Assembly (NCBI GenBank): GCA_049682815.1
Contig: JBAUII010000048.1
Span: 1 to 64,000 of the forward strand
Direction of reading: 5' to 3'
Origin: DASWID01 sp049682815
GTDB taxonomy: Bacteria; Desulfobacterota_D; UBA1144; Nemesobacterales; CSP1-2
Length of the DNA stretch: 64,000 nucleotides
Shown: in pieces, positions 35,741 through 44,734 of the stretch
Layout of the letters: the number at the start of each line of letters is the position of its first letter
Position numbering within the stretch: the first letter of the stretch is position 1
Translations under genes and position numbers: made by a program
Notes under the pieces: model-generated
What the model was told of the DNA's origin: nothing
The model's input: the letters and a program-made list of their open reading frames with translations, nothing else
Databases searched by the model: none

Positions 35741-36607
35741 CTATGAATATGGAGTAATCGTTAATACTGGACAAGGTGCTTCCTGTATAACCTTCTGCGT
35801 TACACTTCCAATAAACTCCTCCTTAAGCTTTCCACCTCCATACGTCATCATTACTATAAGATCTATATCTTTGGAGTCAACAAATTTAATGATTCCACTC
35901 CACGCATTTTTTGAAGCCTCTACTGCAACGTCTATATTTTCACCGATTTTCACCTTGCCGATGTTTTCATTCAGTTCTCTGAAGCAGAATCCCTTCATCT
36001 GTTCTATGATCTCCAGCGGGAACATCTGCTCCCCAGTTTCAACAACATTAAGTAAATAGATACGTGCTCCAAACGACTTTGATAATTCAATCGCATACTT
36101 GAAATCTCGATATAGACCGCGTGACTGATCTGTAGGAACTAATATTCTCTTTATACCCGATCTTCGCGAATCCTCCCTAGCAGTTAACACTGGGATATTC
36201 GACTTGCGGAGCACCTTAAGTGCTGTTCCACCCAAAATAGATTTCTCAACTGCCCTCCCTTTTCCCATTGCGATCAGGTTAACCTTCTTTTCAGTCGCAA
36301 CTCTCAATATCTCCCTGTAAGGAATCCCATCCACAAGTTCCTTCCTGAAGATTAGCCCTCTTGCGCTAAAATCACTTTCAATGTCCTCAAGCCTTTTCTT
36401 CTCCTTTTCTTTTACGGAGCCCTCCATCCATTTAACAAATCTGTCCTTCTCTTCTTCGGAGAATCCTTCTATTACGCCATGATACTCAGGCACTACTGAA
36501 AGGCCTATTACACTGGCCTTATATTTAACTGCTAACATGTCAACATACTTAAGCGCTTCGGATGCGTCTCTTGAACCATCGGTAGCCCAGAGTATCTTAT
36601 GAATCAT
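35741..36607 (-). CDS. Tandem-domain universal stress protein (second)
   Basis: A 288-residue protein with two UspA domains. The first ends with GKGRAVEKSILGGTALKVLRKS, an altered ATP loop with GGT. The second has MTYGGGKLKEEFIGSVTQKVIQE, a degenerate loop where the first G-x2-G is modified. The domain order and spacing match the neighbour at 34701, but sequence identity is low, so the duplication is not recent. It is 143 bases upstream of that gene on the same strand. ATP binding by the second domain is uncertain. Confidence 0.85.
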   Translation of the reverse strand: MIHKILWATDGSRDASEALKYVDMLAVKYKASVIGLSVVPEYHGVIEGFSEEEKDRFVKWMEGSVKEKEKKRLEDIESDFSARGLIFRKELVDGIPYREILRVATEKKVNLIAMGKGRAVEKSILGGTALKVLRKSNIPVLTAREDSRRSGIKRILVPTDQSRGLYRDFKYAIELSKSFGARIYLLNVVETGEQMFPLEIIEQMKGFCFRELNENIGKVKIGENIDVAVEASKNAWSGIIKFVDSKDIDLIVMMTYGGGKLKEEFIGSVTQKVIQEAPCPVLTITPYS

Positions 36608-36731
36608 GTGTGAAGAATCCGCCTTTTCGCTTAGGTTAAATCAGATTTACATCAATTGCAATATGTCTTTGAACTCTTCATCCAATGCATAAATTCCCTA
36701 AGTTGAGATTATCAAAAGAGTTTTGTCTTTT

Positions 36732-36914
36732 TTAGCCCTTCTTTCTTGTCTTCACAAATTTCTCAGCTTCAAGCCAATCATCCACGTCATGACCATGCTC
36801 TCTCCCTCTCTTCTCAAATAGTTCATACGCCTTCCTGCCTATCATTTCGCGAACTTTCTCGCTACCTACCCTAGGACTTCTCCTTGGGGTTTTAGCGCTT
36901 GACTCCTTGGCCAT
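36732..36914 (-). CDS. Small DUF2934 protein
   Basis: A 60-residue, very basic protein. Residues 20-55 (VREMIGRKAYELFEKRGREH, then a stretch with DWLEAE) match the DUF2934 helical domain, which often lies beside stress and USP genes. The open frame allows a start at 36923, but the ATG at 36914 follows GGGAGGTGA by the right distance. Function unknown. Confidence 0.75.
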   Translation of the reverse strand: MAKESSAKTPRRSPRVGSEKVREMIGRKAYELFEKRGREHGHDVDDWLEAEKFVKTRKKG

Positions 36915-37049
36915 ACTTATCACCTCCCTTCAGCCTAGGCCACATCTGTAAACCCCCTATTATCTAAAACTCTTATATACCTGCCACGAGCAATAGAATT
37001 ATTTATAAAGTAGTAGGAGCCTTTTTCGAAGTTCTCACGATACTATATG

Positions 37050-37505
37050 CTATTTTACTTCAACCTTAATTTGTTTAGCCTTAGATTCCGGTGACTTTGG
37101 AAGATGAATTTCCAATATCCCATTCTTAAAGCTAGCCTTTACCTTGTCGGACTGCACTTTCTCGGGAAGTGTAAGTGTTCTTGCAAAGCTACCGTATGAA
37201 ATTTCGGAGTAGTAGTGATCTTCGTCCTTTTCTTCCTTTTCCTTCCTTGTTTCTCCCTTAATCGTAAGCGTGTTATCGGTTAGGGATATATTTATATCTT
37301 CCTTTTCAACTCCCGGGACCTCGGCCTTTACCACTATCTCATTCTTCTTATCAATCATATCCACCGCCGGCGATACCCCTTCTAGCTCTCTGAATCTTCT
37401 CCACATCGGGAGTCTCCTTCTAAACCCCGGTAATAAGGGATCCTCAAAAAATTCCTCAAACAATCTCTCCATCTCTCTTGATGGTGCCCATTTCATTAGA
37501 GCCAT
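37050..37505 (-). CDS. Hsp20/alpha-crystallin small heat-shock protein
   Basis: A 151-residue small chaperone. The alpha-crystallin domain covers about residues 45-135, with VSPAVDMIDKKNEIVVKAEV at its start and the conserved FKNGILEIHLPK near the end. Longer readings back to 37589 are possible, but the ATG at 37505 has AGGAGGT just upstream. A sigma-54 promoter on the same strand (37548-37563) would give a leader of about 32 bases. No sigma-32 consensus was found, although RpoH is encoded in the window. Binds unfolding proteins in the cytoplasm. Confidence 0.92.
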   Translation of the reverse strand: MALMKWAPSREMERLFEEFFEDPLLPGFRRRLPMWRRFRELEGVSPAVDMIDKKNEIVVKAEVPGVEKEDINISLTDNTLTIKGETRKEKEEKDEDHYYSEISYGSFARTLTLPEKVQSDKVKASFKNGILEIHLPKSPESKAKQIKVEVK

Positions 37506-37547
37506 GACGATTACCTCCTGTTTTTTGTACTCACAACTGGAGTTTAG

Positions 37548-37563
37548 AGCAAATCCCGTGCCA
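37548..37563 (-). promoter_or_regulatory. Sigma-54 promoter of the hsp20 gene
   Basis: On the minus strand the sequence reads TGGCACGGGATTTGCT, with GG-N10-GC and the full TGGCAC-N5-TTGC consensus. This is the closest match to consensus in the window. The predicted start is near 37537. Confidence 0.8.
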
Positions 37564-37788
37564 CATCCCTGATCGATTGTTATGTTCATTGAACACCATT
37601 ATGGGTAAAATCGGGAGGTTCCAACAAAATGTCATATGTATGAAAATCATACAGAGTTTAATTCTAGAGAGGAATTCAAAATAACCCGCGAGTACTATGA
37701 TGAGCCAACTCAAGGACTGTTGTGGGGAAAGTTAAGATTTGCAGATCTGTAACACCGAAACTCCAAGAGATATGAGACCTGATAAACT

Positions 37789-38271
37789 TCAAGCTTTGTA
37801 CCCAATCTTCCTTAATAATGCCTTTCTGTCTTCAATATCCACTTCTGTTTCGACCCCCTTGGATTTGAACCCGTCAATAACTCCAAGAATTCCCCTCCTT
37901 CCTTCAGATTCCGCAATAATTACTTCAACTGGATTCTGAGTAGCACAGAATATTGTGCAAACCTCTGGCACATTTTTAATCGAGTTCAACACATTAATGG
38001 GATAAGAGTTTCTAAGAAATACGATAAAACAATGCCCAACGGAGAGGTCGAGCGCATTAGTCTTAGCCAACTCTATGAGATCCGAATCGGTACCACTGTA
38101 TCTAACCAGGCAAGGCCCAGAAGCCTCACAAAAGGCCAGACCAAATTTGACGCCCGGAACTGCATTCACCATCGCTTCATGAAGATCCTCGACGGTTTTA
38201 ATAAAGTGGCTTTGACCAAGAATGACATTAATATCGTCTTGCTTCTGAATTTTTAAGCTTATAAGCTCCAT
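37789..38271 (-). CDS. Adenosine-specific kinase family protein (DUF355)
   Basis: A 160-residue protein of the COG1839/DUF355 family, which contains the adenosine-specific kinase from Pyrobaculum and is mostly archaeal or from anaerobic bacteria. Typical segments are GQSHFIKTVEDLHEAMV, FGLAFCEASGPCLVRYSGTD and CATQNPVEVIIAESEGRRGI. The frame starts at 38361, but the ATG at 38271 has AAGGAGAG and gives the family N-terminus MELISLKI. Whether it is a kinase here is not shown. It lies beside the GNAT gene and points away from it. Confidence 0.8.
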   Translation of the reverse strand: MELISLKIQKQDDINVILGQSHFIKTVEDLHEAMVNAVPGVKFGLAFCEASGPCLVRYSGTDSDLIELAKTNALDLSVGHCFIVFLRNSYPINVLNSIKNVPEVCTIFCATQNPVEVIIAESEGRRGILGVIDGFKSKGVETEVDIEDRKALLRKIGYKA

Positions 38272-38370
38272 ATACGCTCTCCTTAAAAAATTGTCTCTAT
38301 TTAGATTATCACAACAACCATTATTTATTAATTTAAATATGAATATCTTGCTTTTTGACATATTTCGTAA

Positions 38371-38386
38371 AGTCTGACACTAGTGC
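38371..38386. promoter_or_regulatory. Palindrome upstream of a sigma-54 promoter, possible enhancer site
   Basis: TGACACTAGTGCCA is a near-perfect 14-bp palindrome about 50 bases upstream of the -24 element before the GNAT gene. The position would suit an activator binding site, but no clear copy stands upstream of the other sigma-54 promoters. TCTGACAC-like strings occur near 12896 and 51216. Confidence 0.3.
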
Positions 38387-38432
38387 CAACTATTCAAATA
38401 AAAAAACCACAAGAAAATAGGATAGTTGTCAA

Positions 38433-38448
38433 TGGTACGTAATTTGCA
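38433..38448 (+). promoter_or_regulatory. Sigma-54 promoter of the GNAT gene
   Basis: TGGTACGTAATTTGCA has GG-N10-GC. The predicted transcription start is near 38459, only about eight bases before the ATG, so the mRNA would be almost leaderless. Confidence 0.65.
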
Positions 38449-38466
38449 GTTTTATAACCCAAAGAC

Positions 38467-39051
38467 ATGGAGAGGTATCCAATAAAGCTTATTCTAAGAG
38501 ATGACACTGAAGTCGTTATAAGGCCTCCTGACAGCGGCGATACAGAAGGGCTTTCCGAATTTTTCTCCAATATCCCTAGCTCCGATCTCTTAATTTACGA
38601 GGATGACATTCCAGGGAAGGACTATAAGGAAAATTGGTTTATAAGCGATTTGTACGGCAAACTTCTAAGATTAATCGCCCTCAGGGGCAATGAGATAATC
38701 GCAACCGGCACCCTTCACAAAGAAGGCCTTTATTGGCTCAATGCAGCCGAGATAAAGCTAGTGGTAGATCCGCGAAACCGGAGGAAAGGGATTGGTTCTA
38801 AGTTGTTTAACCATCTGTTATTCGAGGTCTTTCAAATGAGGATGCGGAAAGTCATTGTGCGATATACTCCTGATAACATAAGCTTCACAAGAATGATAGG
38901 TCATTATGGCTTTAAACCGGAGACGGTTCTCAGCTGTTTCATAATAGATGAAAATACTAATGAGAAAAAAGACCTTATAATAGCATCATTCAACCTGGAG
39001 GAATGGGCAAACAGATTTGAATTCTATGATATAATCTTCGGTAGGAAATAA
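38467..39051 (+). CDS. GNAT-family N-acetyltransferase
   Basis: A 194-residue single-domain acetyltransferase. The acetyl-CoA loop RNRRKGIGSKLFNHLL lies near residues 103-118. The N-terminal LILRDDTEVVIRPPDSGDTEG resembles the GNAT domain of the Pat-like protein, which suggests protein or small-molecule acetylation. No strong Shine-Dalgarno sequence is visible before the ATG, and the sigma-54 promoter leaves a very short leader. Substrate unknown. Downstream is the four-PAS histidine kinase. Confidence 0.8.
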   Translation: MERYPIKLILRDDTEVVIRPPDSGDTEGLSEFFSNIPSSDLLIYEDDIPGKDYKENWFISDLYGKLLRLIALRGNEIIATGTLHKEGLYWLNAAEIKLVVDPRNRRKGIGSKLFNHLLFEVFQMRMRKVIVRYTPDNISFTRMIGHYGFKPETVLSCFIIDENTNEKKDLIIASFNLEEWANRFEFYDIIFGRK

Positions 39052-39320
39052 CTGATCAACAATTATTACAATGGTTACATAAACTCGTCTGATCGAAATG
39101 TCCCAGCGCGGGCATTCTAATTCCTACCGAAATTCCTGGGGGTTAATAACAGTAGACTTTTGGGGCGAAACGCATGACTATTAATCAACCGCATGTGTAG
39201 TACTTCGCGGAAGAATATAACATTATTGCTCTAAAACATTTAAAATGATATTAAATGAGGTCATCTCAAAGTGCGAATAGCAATCAAATAGGACCTAGGT
39301 ACGCATAGAGGAACTCCGTT

Positions 39321-41621
39321 ATGAAAGATGCACATAAGACCAAGAAAGAGCTCTTGAGAGAATTAGAGGAAATGCGCAACAGAATCGCTGGCCCGATAGA
39401 TTCAGAAAATCCTATTAAGAAAACGGATGAACCGACACTTGACCTGGGTCGTAGTCTTGAAGAATCACTCAATGAGATTTACATCTTCCACGCCGATACA
39501 CTGCGGTTCCTTAAAGTGAACAAAGGGGCACGAATAAACCTTGGCTATTCAATGGACAAACTCGGTTCCCTTACACCGATTGACATCAATCCTGAGTTTA
39601 CACACGAATCGTTTACTAAACTTATTGAGCCCCTACGAACTAAGAAAAAAGAAAAGATAGAATTTATAGCTGTTCACAGGCGGAAGGACGGATCATTGTA
39701 TCCAGTAGAAGTCCATCTTCAAACCACGACCTTCGACGGAATGCCAGCTTTCGTCGCAATTGTACTCGACATCATGGAACGAAAACAAGCAGAAGAGAGA
39801 TTCAGACTAGTAGTAGAATCCTCCCCAACTTCGATAGTGATGGTTGATCAAGAGGGAAAGATAAGACTCGTGAACTCTCAGACGGAAAAATCCTTTGGCT
39901 ATAACCGAGCTGAGCTTATAGGGCAGACCGTCGAGATATTAGTACCGGAGCGTTTTCGTAATAAGCATATTGATTACCGTAAAAGGTTCCTACTAAGTCC
40001 AACATCCAGGCCGATGGGTGGAGGACGTGACCTCTACGCACTTAGAAAGGACGGGGCAGAATTCCCGGTAGAGATTGGGCTTAGCATTATCCATTCAATT
40101 GAGGGAGCCATGATCCTGAGCTCCATAATTGACATATCCAAGCGCAAACTTGCAGAAGAGGAATTAAGGAGAGAAAGGGAAAAGGCGCAGAAATATCTTG
40201 ATGTCGCGGAAGTAATGCTTGTTGCGATTAATGAAGATGAAGAAATAACCATGATAAATAAGAATGGATGCAGACTCTTAAGATGTGATGAAAATGAAAT
40301 CATAGGTAAGAATTGGTTTGACAACTTCATACCGGTGTCAGCCAGAGACTATACCAGGAGAGTCTTTAGAAAATTATTAAGAGGAGAATTAGGACCACTC
40401 GAATTTCATGAAAACAAGATCGTGAATAAAGCCGGAGAAGAGAGACTAATAGCCTGGCATAACTCCCTATTAAGAGACGACGAAGGAAGAATAGTCGGGA
40501 CCCTTAGTTCAGGAGTAGATATAACAGAGCAAAAAAAGTCTGAGCAAATTCTCAGAGAAAGTGAAGAGAGGTTAAAAGCTCTAATGGATAATACACCCGA
40601 TGAAGTTTTGGTTTATGACGAAAAAGGCAAGATAATCATCCTCAATAAAGCAGCACATCGATTGTTTGCTGATAAGGAGGGTAATGAACCAAAAATTGTC
40701 TGGGAAATAATACCACCCGAAAACAGAAATAAATTCGATGAAATACTTAAGACTGTAAAACAGGGCAATAATTTATTGGATTACGAGATGGAAAAGGTGC
40801 TAAGTACCGGCGAAAGAATCGCTGTAAGTATCGCCCTATCTTACATGAAATCGGATGATGGTATGTTTTTTGAAACAATAAGAGATGCAAGAGAAAGAGT
40901 AGAAATGAGAAACAAGATCATTGAACTCGAAAAAACTCAATTTGTCGGGAAGATGGCAGAAGGCGTTGCACACCACATGGGAACTCCTCTTGCATCAATG
41001 CTACTTAGGGTGCAAATGCTAAAGGAAGACGTATCAGGCCTAGAGAAATATAGAAGCGTAATGGAAAAGCTTGAGTCAATTGAAAGACAGATATTTTATG
41101 GACAGAAGATCATGCAGAGACTCCTCAAATTTGCAAGTAAACCAGAAAATGAGAAACGCCCCGAGAAAATCTCGTCAATCATTGAAGAAGCATTCGAGAT
41201 TGTAAAACCTCTTTGTAAGAAAACTGGAATAAAACTTGACTTATCCATTAAAGATGATCCATGGCTCCTTGCTGACGTCGATTTAATGGAGTTAGTTTTT
41301 TCAGACATGTTAATGAATTCAATAGACGCCATGCCCGAGGGAGGAAAGATCTCTCTAAAGGTCACAAACGATTTTCGAGAAAATTTCATAAATATAACGA
41401 TCACCGACACAGGCGGAGGAATCCCAAAAGATATTCTCCCCCTAATTTTCGAACCGTTTTTTAGTACCAAACCCTCAGGGAAGGGAACAGGGCTGGGACT
41501 ATCTGTAGCAAAAAGGATTATACAGGACCACGGAGGTGAAATAAGTATTGAAAGCACTGAAGCTACGGGAACCAGTGTTCACATAAAAATCCCACCATAT
41601 TCTAAGGAGATGATAAATTGA
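39321..41621 (+). CDS. Multi-PAS sensor histidine kinase
   Basis: A 766-residue kinase without transmembrane segments, so probably cytoplasmic. Four PAS/PAC units lie at about 50-155, 156-278, 285-405 and 410-525. A HisKA-type segment has H551 in AEGVAHHMGTPLASML. The ATPase domain has DLMELVFSDMLMNSIDAMPE, DTGGGIPKD and GKGTGLGLSVAKRI (about 640-760). NtrB-like arrangement. Its stop overlaps the TTG start of the sigma-54 activator, so the pair is a two-component system. The PAS ligand is not deducible; redox or small-molecule sensing would suit the putative regulon. Confidence 0.92.
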   Translation: MKDAHKTKKELLRELEEMRNRIAGPIDSENPIKKTDEPTLDLGRSLEESLNEIYIFHADTLRFLKVNKGARINLGYSMDKLGSLTPIDINPEFTHESFTKLIEPLRTKKKEKIEFIAVHRRKDGSLYPVEVHLQTTTFDGMPAFVAIVLDIMERKQAEERFRLVVESSPTSIVMVDQEGKIRLVNSQTEKSFGYNRAELIGQTVEILVPERFRNKHIDYRKRFLLSPTSRPMGGGRDLYALRKDGAEFPVEIGLSIIHSIEGAMILSSIIDISKRKLAEEELRREREKAQKYLDVAEVMLVAINEDEEITMINKNGCRLLRCDENEIIGKNWFDNFIPVSARDYTRRVFRKLLRGELGPLEFHENKIVNKAGEERLIAWHNSLLRDDEGRIVGTLSSGVDITEQKKSEQILRESEERLKALMDNTPDEVLVYDEKGKIIILNKAAHRLFADKEGNEPKIVWEIIPPENRNKFDEILKTVKQGNNLLDYEMEKVLSTGERIAVSIALSYMKSDDGMFFETIRDARERVEMRNKIIELEKTQFVGKMAEGVAHHMGTPLASMLLRVQMLKEDVSGLEKYRSVMEKLESIERQIFYGQKIMQRLLKFASKPENEKRPEKISSIIEEAFEIVKPLCKKTGIKLDLSIKDDPWLLADVDLMELVFSDMLMNSIDAMPEGGKISLKVTNDFRENFINITITDTGGGIPKDILPLIFEPFFSTKPSGKGTGLGLSVAKRIIQDHGGEISIESTEATGTSVHIKIPPYSKEMIN

Positions 41622-42967
41622 GCAACTTCAGGGTACTGGTAGTTGATGATGACGAAGAATTGGTGGCTGCCGTCAAAGAACTACTAGAAAGGAAAAAATA
41701 TGAGGTAATCACTGCTTACTCTGGAATTGAGGCAATAGAAAGGGCTTCAGCTATACCAGGATTAAATGTCGCCCTAATAGACCTTGTCATGCCAATGATG
41801 GACGGTCTAAAATTACTCGATAAGCTGAAGGTTATTCATCCCGACCTATCGGTAATTATGATCACAGGATATGGCACGGTTCCCACCGCTGTAGAAGCGA
41901 TAAAGCATGGTGCTTTTGACTTCATAACCAAACCTTATGATAAGGACGTCCTGCTAAGCAAGCTCGAGGCAATAAAAAGGACACATGAACTGGAGAAACG
42001 AGTAACGGAACTCAAGCAGATTGTATCAGAAAAGTACGGTTTTGAGGAGATAGTAAGTGGATCTAAGATAATGAAGAGGGTATTTGAAAGGGCCTCCGCA
42101 GCCGCACGCAGCGATGCTCCAGTATTTATAGTCGGGGAGACTGGTACAGGCAAGGAGCTTCTAGCCAAGGCAATACACTTAAAGAGCGAAAGAAGGTATC
42201 ATCGCTTTATACCAGTAAACTGTGCTGCTATCCCTAAGGACCTCATGGAATCCGAATTATTCGGATACAAGAAAGGATCATTTACTGGAGCCATGAAGGA
42301 TCACGATGGACTCTTTTTAGCTTCAAATCAAGGCACTATATTCCTCGACGAGATCGGAGAAATGCCAAAGGACCTTCAAGTAAAGCTCCTCAGGGTTCTA
42401 GAGGAAGGTAAGGTAAGACCGTTGGGCCAGACGACCGAAGTTTCATTTGACACGAGAGTCATATCAGCAAGCAATCGAGGAATAGACGATCTGAAGGCCG
42501 ATGCATTGAGAGAAGACCTCTTTTTCAGGCTCGCGGTGATAGTTATAGAGCTCCCTCCACTGAGAGACAGAAGAGAAGATGTCCCATTACTGATTGAGCA
42601 CTTCATAAAGAAATTTAATCAGAAGTATTCAAGGAATATTAGGGGTGTTTCCGAAGGTACGTTATCATCAATCTTCCAGTACGATTTCCCCGGAAATATA
42701 AGAGAGTTAGAAAACCTTTTCGAAGGAATAATAGCCGTATCTCCTCCAGAAAAGGAAATGATTACCGAGAAGGATTTAAAGGCTCACCTTATTTGGAAGG
42801 AGACAAAGGCTTCAGAGCATACCCTGCTTTCACTGGACAAGCTTGAGAAATTCGCGCTTGAGCAGGCAATGCGTCAAACTCAGGGCAATAAATCAAAGGC
42901 CGCAGAGATTCTAGGCATCTCGCGAGATACACTGTACCGGAAACTAAGACATTTCAGTATTGAATAG
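41618..42967 (+). CDS. NtrC-family sigma-54 activator (response regulator)
   Basis: A 449-residue regulator. The receiver has phospho-acceptor Asp55 in VALIDLVMP. The AAA+ domain has Walker A GETGTGKE, the sigma-54 contact loop reads GSFTGA (ESELFGYKKGSFTGAM), and an arginine-finger region follows. A Fis-type HTH is at the C-terminus, with GNKSKAAEILGISRDTLYRKLR. The start is TTG, overlapping the kinase stop, with TAAGGAGA upstream. The usual GAFTGA has Ala replaced by Ser here. The seven sigma-54 promoters in the window are candidate targets; binding sites are unproven. Confidence 0.93.
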   Translation: MSNFRVLVVDDDEELVAAVKELLERKKYEVITAYSGIEAIERASAIPGLNVALIDLVMPMMDGLKLLDKLKVIHPDLSVIMITGYGTVPTAVEAIKHGAFDFITKPYDKDVLLSKLEAIKRTHELEKRVTELKQIVSEKYGFEEIVSGSKIMKRVFERASAAARSDAPVFIVGETGTGKELLAKAIHLKSERRYHRFIPVNCAAIPKDLMESELFGYKKGSFTGAMKDHDGLFLASNQGTIFLDEIGEMPKDLQVKLLRVLEEGKVRPLGQTTEVSFDTRVISASNRGIDDLKADALREDLFFRLAVIVIELPPLRDRREDVPLLIEHFIKKFNQKYSRNIRGVSEGTLSSIFQYDFPGNIRELENLFEGIIAVSPPEKEMITEKDLKAHLIWKETKASEHTLLSLDKLEKFALEQAMRQTQGNKSKAAEILGISRDTLYRKLRHFSIE

Positions 42968-43327
42968 TAATTCAGGGCCGAGCTCCGACGTAAGGAATAT
43001 TTGGTTAAGATAACTGTCGTAATAAATCTAATTGAATTTTATCAATATTTGTAGCCTCGTTTGCGTTCGACAACCCCCTTTTTGGCACGGATAAACAGAT
43101 TGCCAATTTCTAATGCTCTAAGCCGTTCTCTATTATCACTGGAAATCAGAACCCTCTAGTACCATAGACTAAGGCGGCTCAAAATAACAGTTTTTCATTT
43201 GGACTGCCGTTAAAAATCTGTACGATTCTCATACACCTGACAACGTTTGAATCTTGAATATATCGAAACAATTCGAAGTTTGCTGGCACTCATATTGCTA
43301 ATTATATTCCTTGAACGAGATATACTA
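42968..43327. other. Intergenic region, no gene recognised
   Basis: About 360 bases after the NtrC-type gene. A short inverted repeat TTGGCA..TTGCCAA near 43082-43106 stands out. I found no GG-N10-GC site. Nothing coding was supported. Confidence 0.4.
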
Positions 43328-43717
43328 ATGCGCGTAAAGGATTTCATGACTCAGAACCCCGTAATTGTTTCCCCGCTGGACAACATTCAATACACCTTCC
43401 AGGTTCTTACTAATAATGGCATTCACCAGGTTCCGGTAGTTAGCAAAGGTGAGCTGGTGGGAATAGTCACCGATAGAGACCTAAGAATAGCAATGTCCGA
43501 GGATATAAGCAGCCCAAACCTTAACATAGGTAATGTGATGAGCAAAAGCCCTGTTAGTGCTACAGATGATTTAAGGATGGTCGAACCAGTGAAAATAATT
43601 CGCAAGAGAAGATTTAACGCACTGCCTGTTATCAATAAAAAAGGCGAGCCGGTTGGCATAGTGACAGTTAGGGACATCCTCGATGGTTTAATAAACCTGT
43701 TTGAAATTTCAAAATAG
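43328..43717 (+). CDS. Two-CBS-domain protein
   Basis: A 129-residue tandem-CBS protein: MRVKDFMTQNPVIVSPLDN begins the first domain and VGIVTDRDLRIA closes it. The second contains FNALPVINKKGEPVGIVTVRDIL. The open frame extends back to 43247, but the ATG at 43328 begins the domain exactly. It is followed 65 bases later by a universal stress protein, a common neighbour. It probably senses adenylate levels. No partner is seen. Confidence 0.82.
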   Translation: MRVKDFMTQNPVIVSPLDNIQYTFQVLTNNGIHQVPVVSKGELVGIVTDRDLRIAMSEDISSPNLNIGNVMSKSPVSATDDLRMVEPVKIIRKRRFNALPVINKKGEPVGIVTVRDILDGLINLFEISK

Positions 43718-43782
43718 ATTGAGAAAACTTAAGAATAAGAGACTAAATTGCTCTAACACTAAAACTAACGGAGAACCAAGAC

Positions 43783-44244
43783 ATGAACATCGAAAGAATA
43801 CTATTCCCGACAGATTTCTCAGAATACTCTGAAAACGCAAGGGATTACACTATCTATCTGGGTCAAAAACTAGACGCCGTCATATACATTCTTCATGCGA
43901 TAGAGCCATTGGAATACCCTGAGCTAGATGAAGAAGTAAAAATATTTTTTGAAGAAGTGGAATTGCAGATGGAGAAAAAAATTGATAAGGAAAAGGAATA
44001 CTTTTTGCGAACCGGCCTAAAAGTCGAGACAGACACAGTCATAGGTCCCAGATGGCGTGTCATAAATACATTTGCTAAAGAGAAAAATATCGACCTGATA
44101 ATCATGGGATCTCATGGCCTAAAAACGAAAAAAGACGAAATTGCTCTAGGTACCACGAGTCATAAGGTGATTTTCACCGCGCCCTGCCCGGTTCTGATAG
44201 TTAGGCAGGAGCATGGAAGAATTGACATTAATATTCCAGCTTAG
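43783..44244 (+). CDS. Single-domain universal stress protein
   Basis: A 153-residue UspA protein. The ATP loop reads GSHGLKTKKDEIALGTTSHKVIF (about 111-133), with G-x2-G altered and LGTT retained. N-terminal MNIERILFPTDFSEYSENA is typical. It pairs with the preceding CBS gene on the same strand. Expression control is not visible; no sigma-54 site was found in the 65-base gap. Confidence 0.85.
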   Translation: MNIERILFPTDFSEYSENARDYTIYLGQKLDAVIYILHAIEPLEYPELDEEVKIFFEEVELQMEKKIDKEKEYFLRTGLKVETDTVIGPRWRVINTFAKEKNIDLIIMGSHGLKTKKDEIALGTTSHKVIFTAPCPVLIVRQEHGRIDINIPA

Positions 44245-44734
44245 AATAGTTAAGGACATGCAAATAGAATAAAATTAATTTACACCGCGAATCGGTTCTG
44301 AGCCTTAGAACCCATTCACTTTCGTCATACCGGGTATCGCAAATTGCCTTATCAGTCATAAGGTCCTCTGAAAGCTTGTACTAAATTCAAAGCTAATTCG
44401 TTAATCCCTTGAGATAACCGATAGAGATTTTCCGGGCACCATTCTTGCATCTTAAAGCCCTGTGGCAAATAGTAGATCAGACTATCAAAAAGTTTAAATA
44501 AAAAGGGGGTGTTGTTGGCATAGCTACTGATAAAAAAACATACGTTCTCCTACAATCTTATAGGCCGTGATTTTGAAAAGTTGACAAAAAACTCAGAGAA
44601 AGTGAATCAGACGTTCAAATTGAGCATCGTCTGAGCGCTAAAGATTACTGCCGACAATTTCCTCGGAAAATAAAATATAAGATTAGCACTATTGGCCTGA
44701 CTAGAAAATCTAGAGGGGGTAATTAATATAAAAC
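44245..44734. other. Intergenic region, no confident gene
   Basis: About 490 bases. The minus strand is open from about 44550 to 44368, reading QEWCPENLYRLSQGINELA near its end, but it lacks a good start, ribosome site or known motif. No promoter or terminator stood out. Confidence 0.3.

Noticed and set aside
44512..44527. TTGGCATAGCTACTGA upstream of amrS
   Set aside because: The -12 TTGC half is missing.
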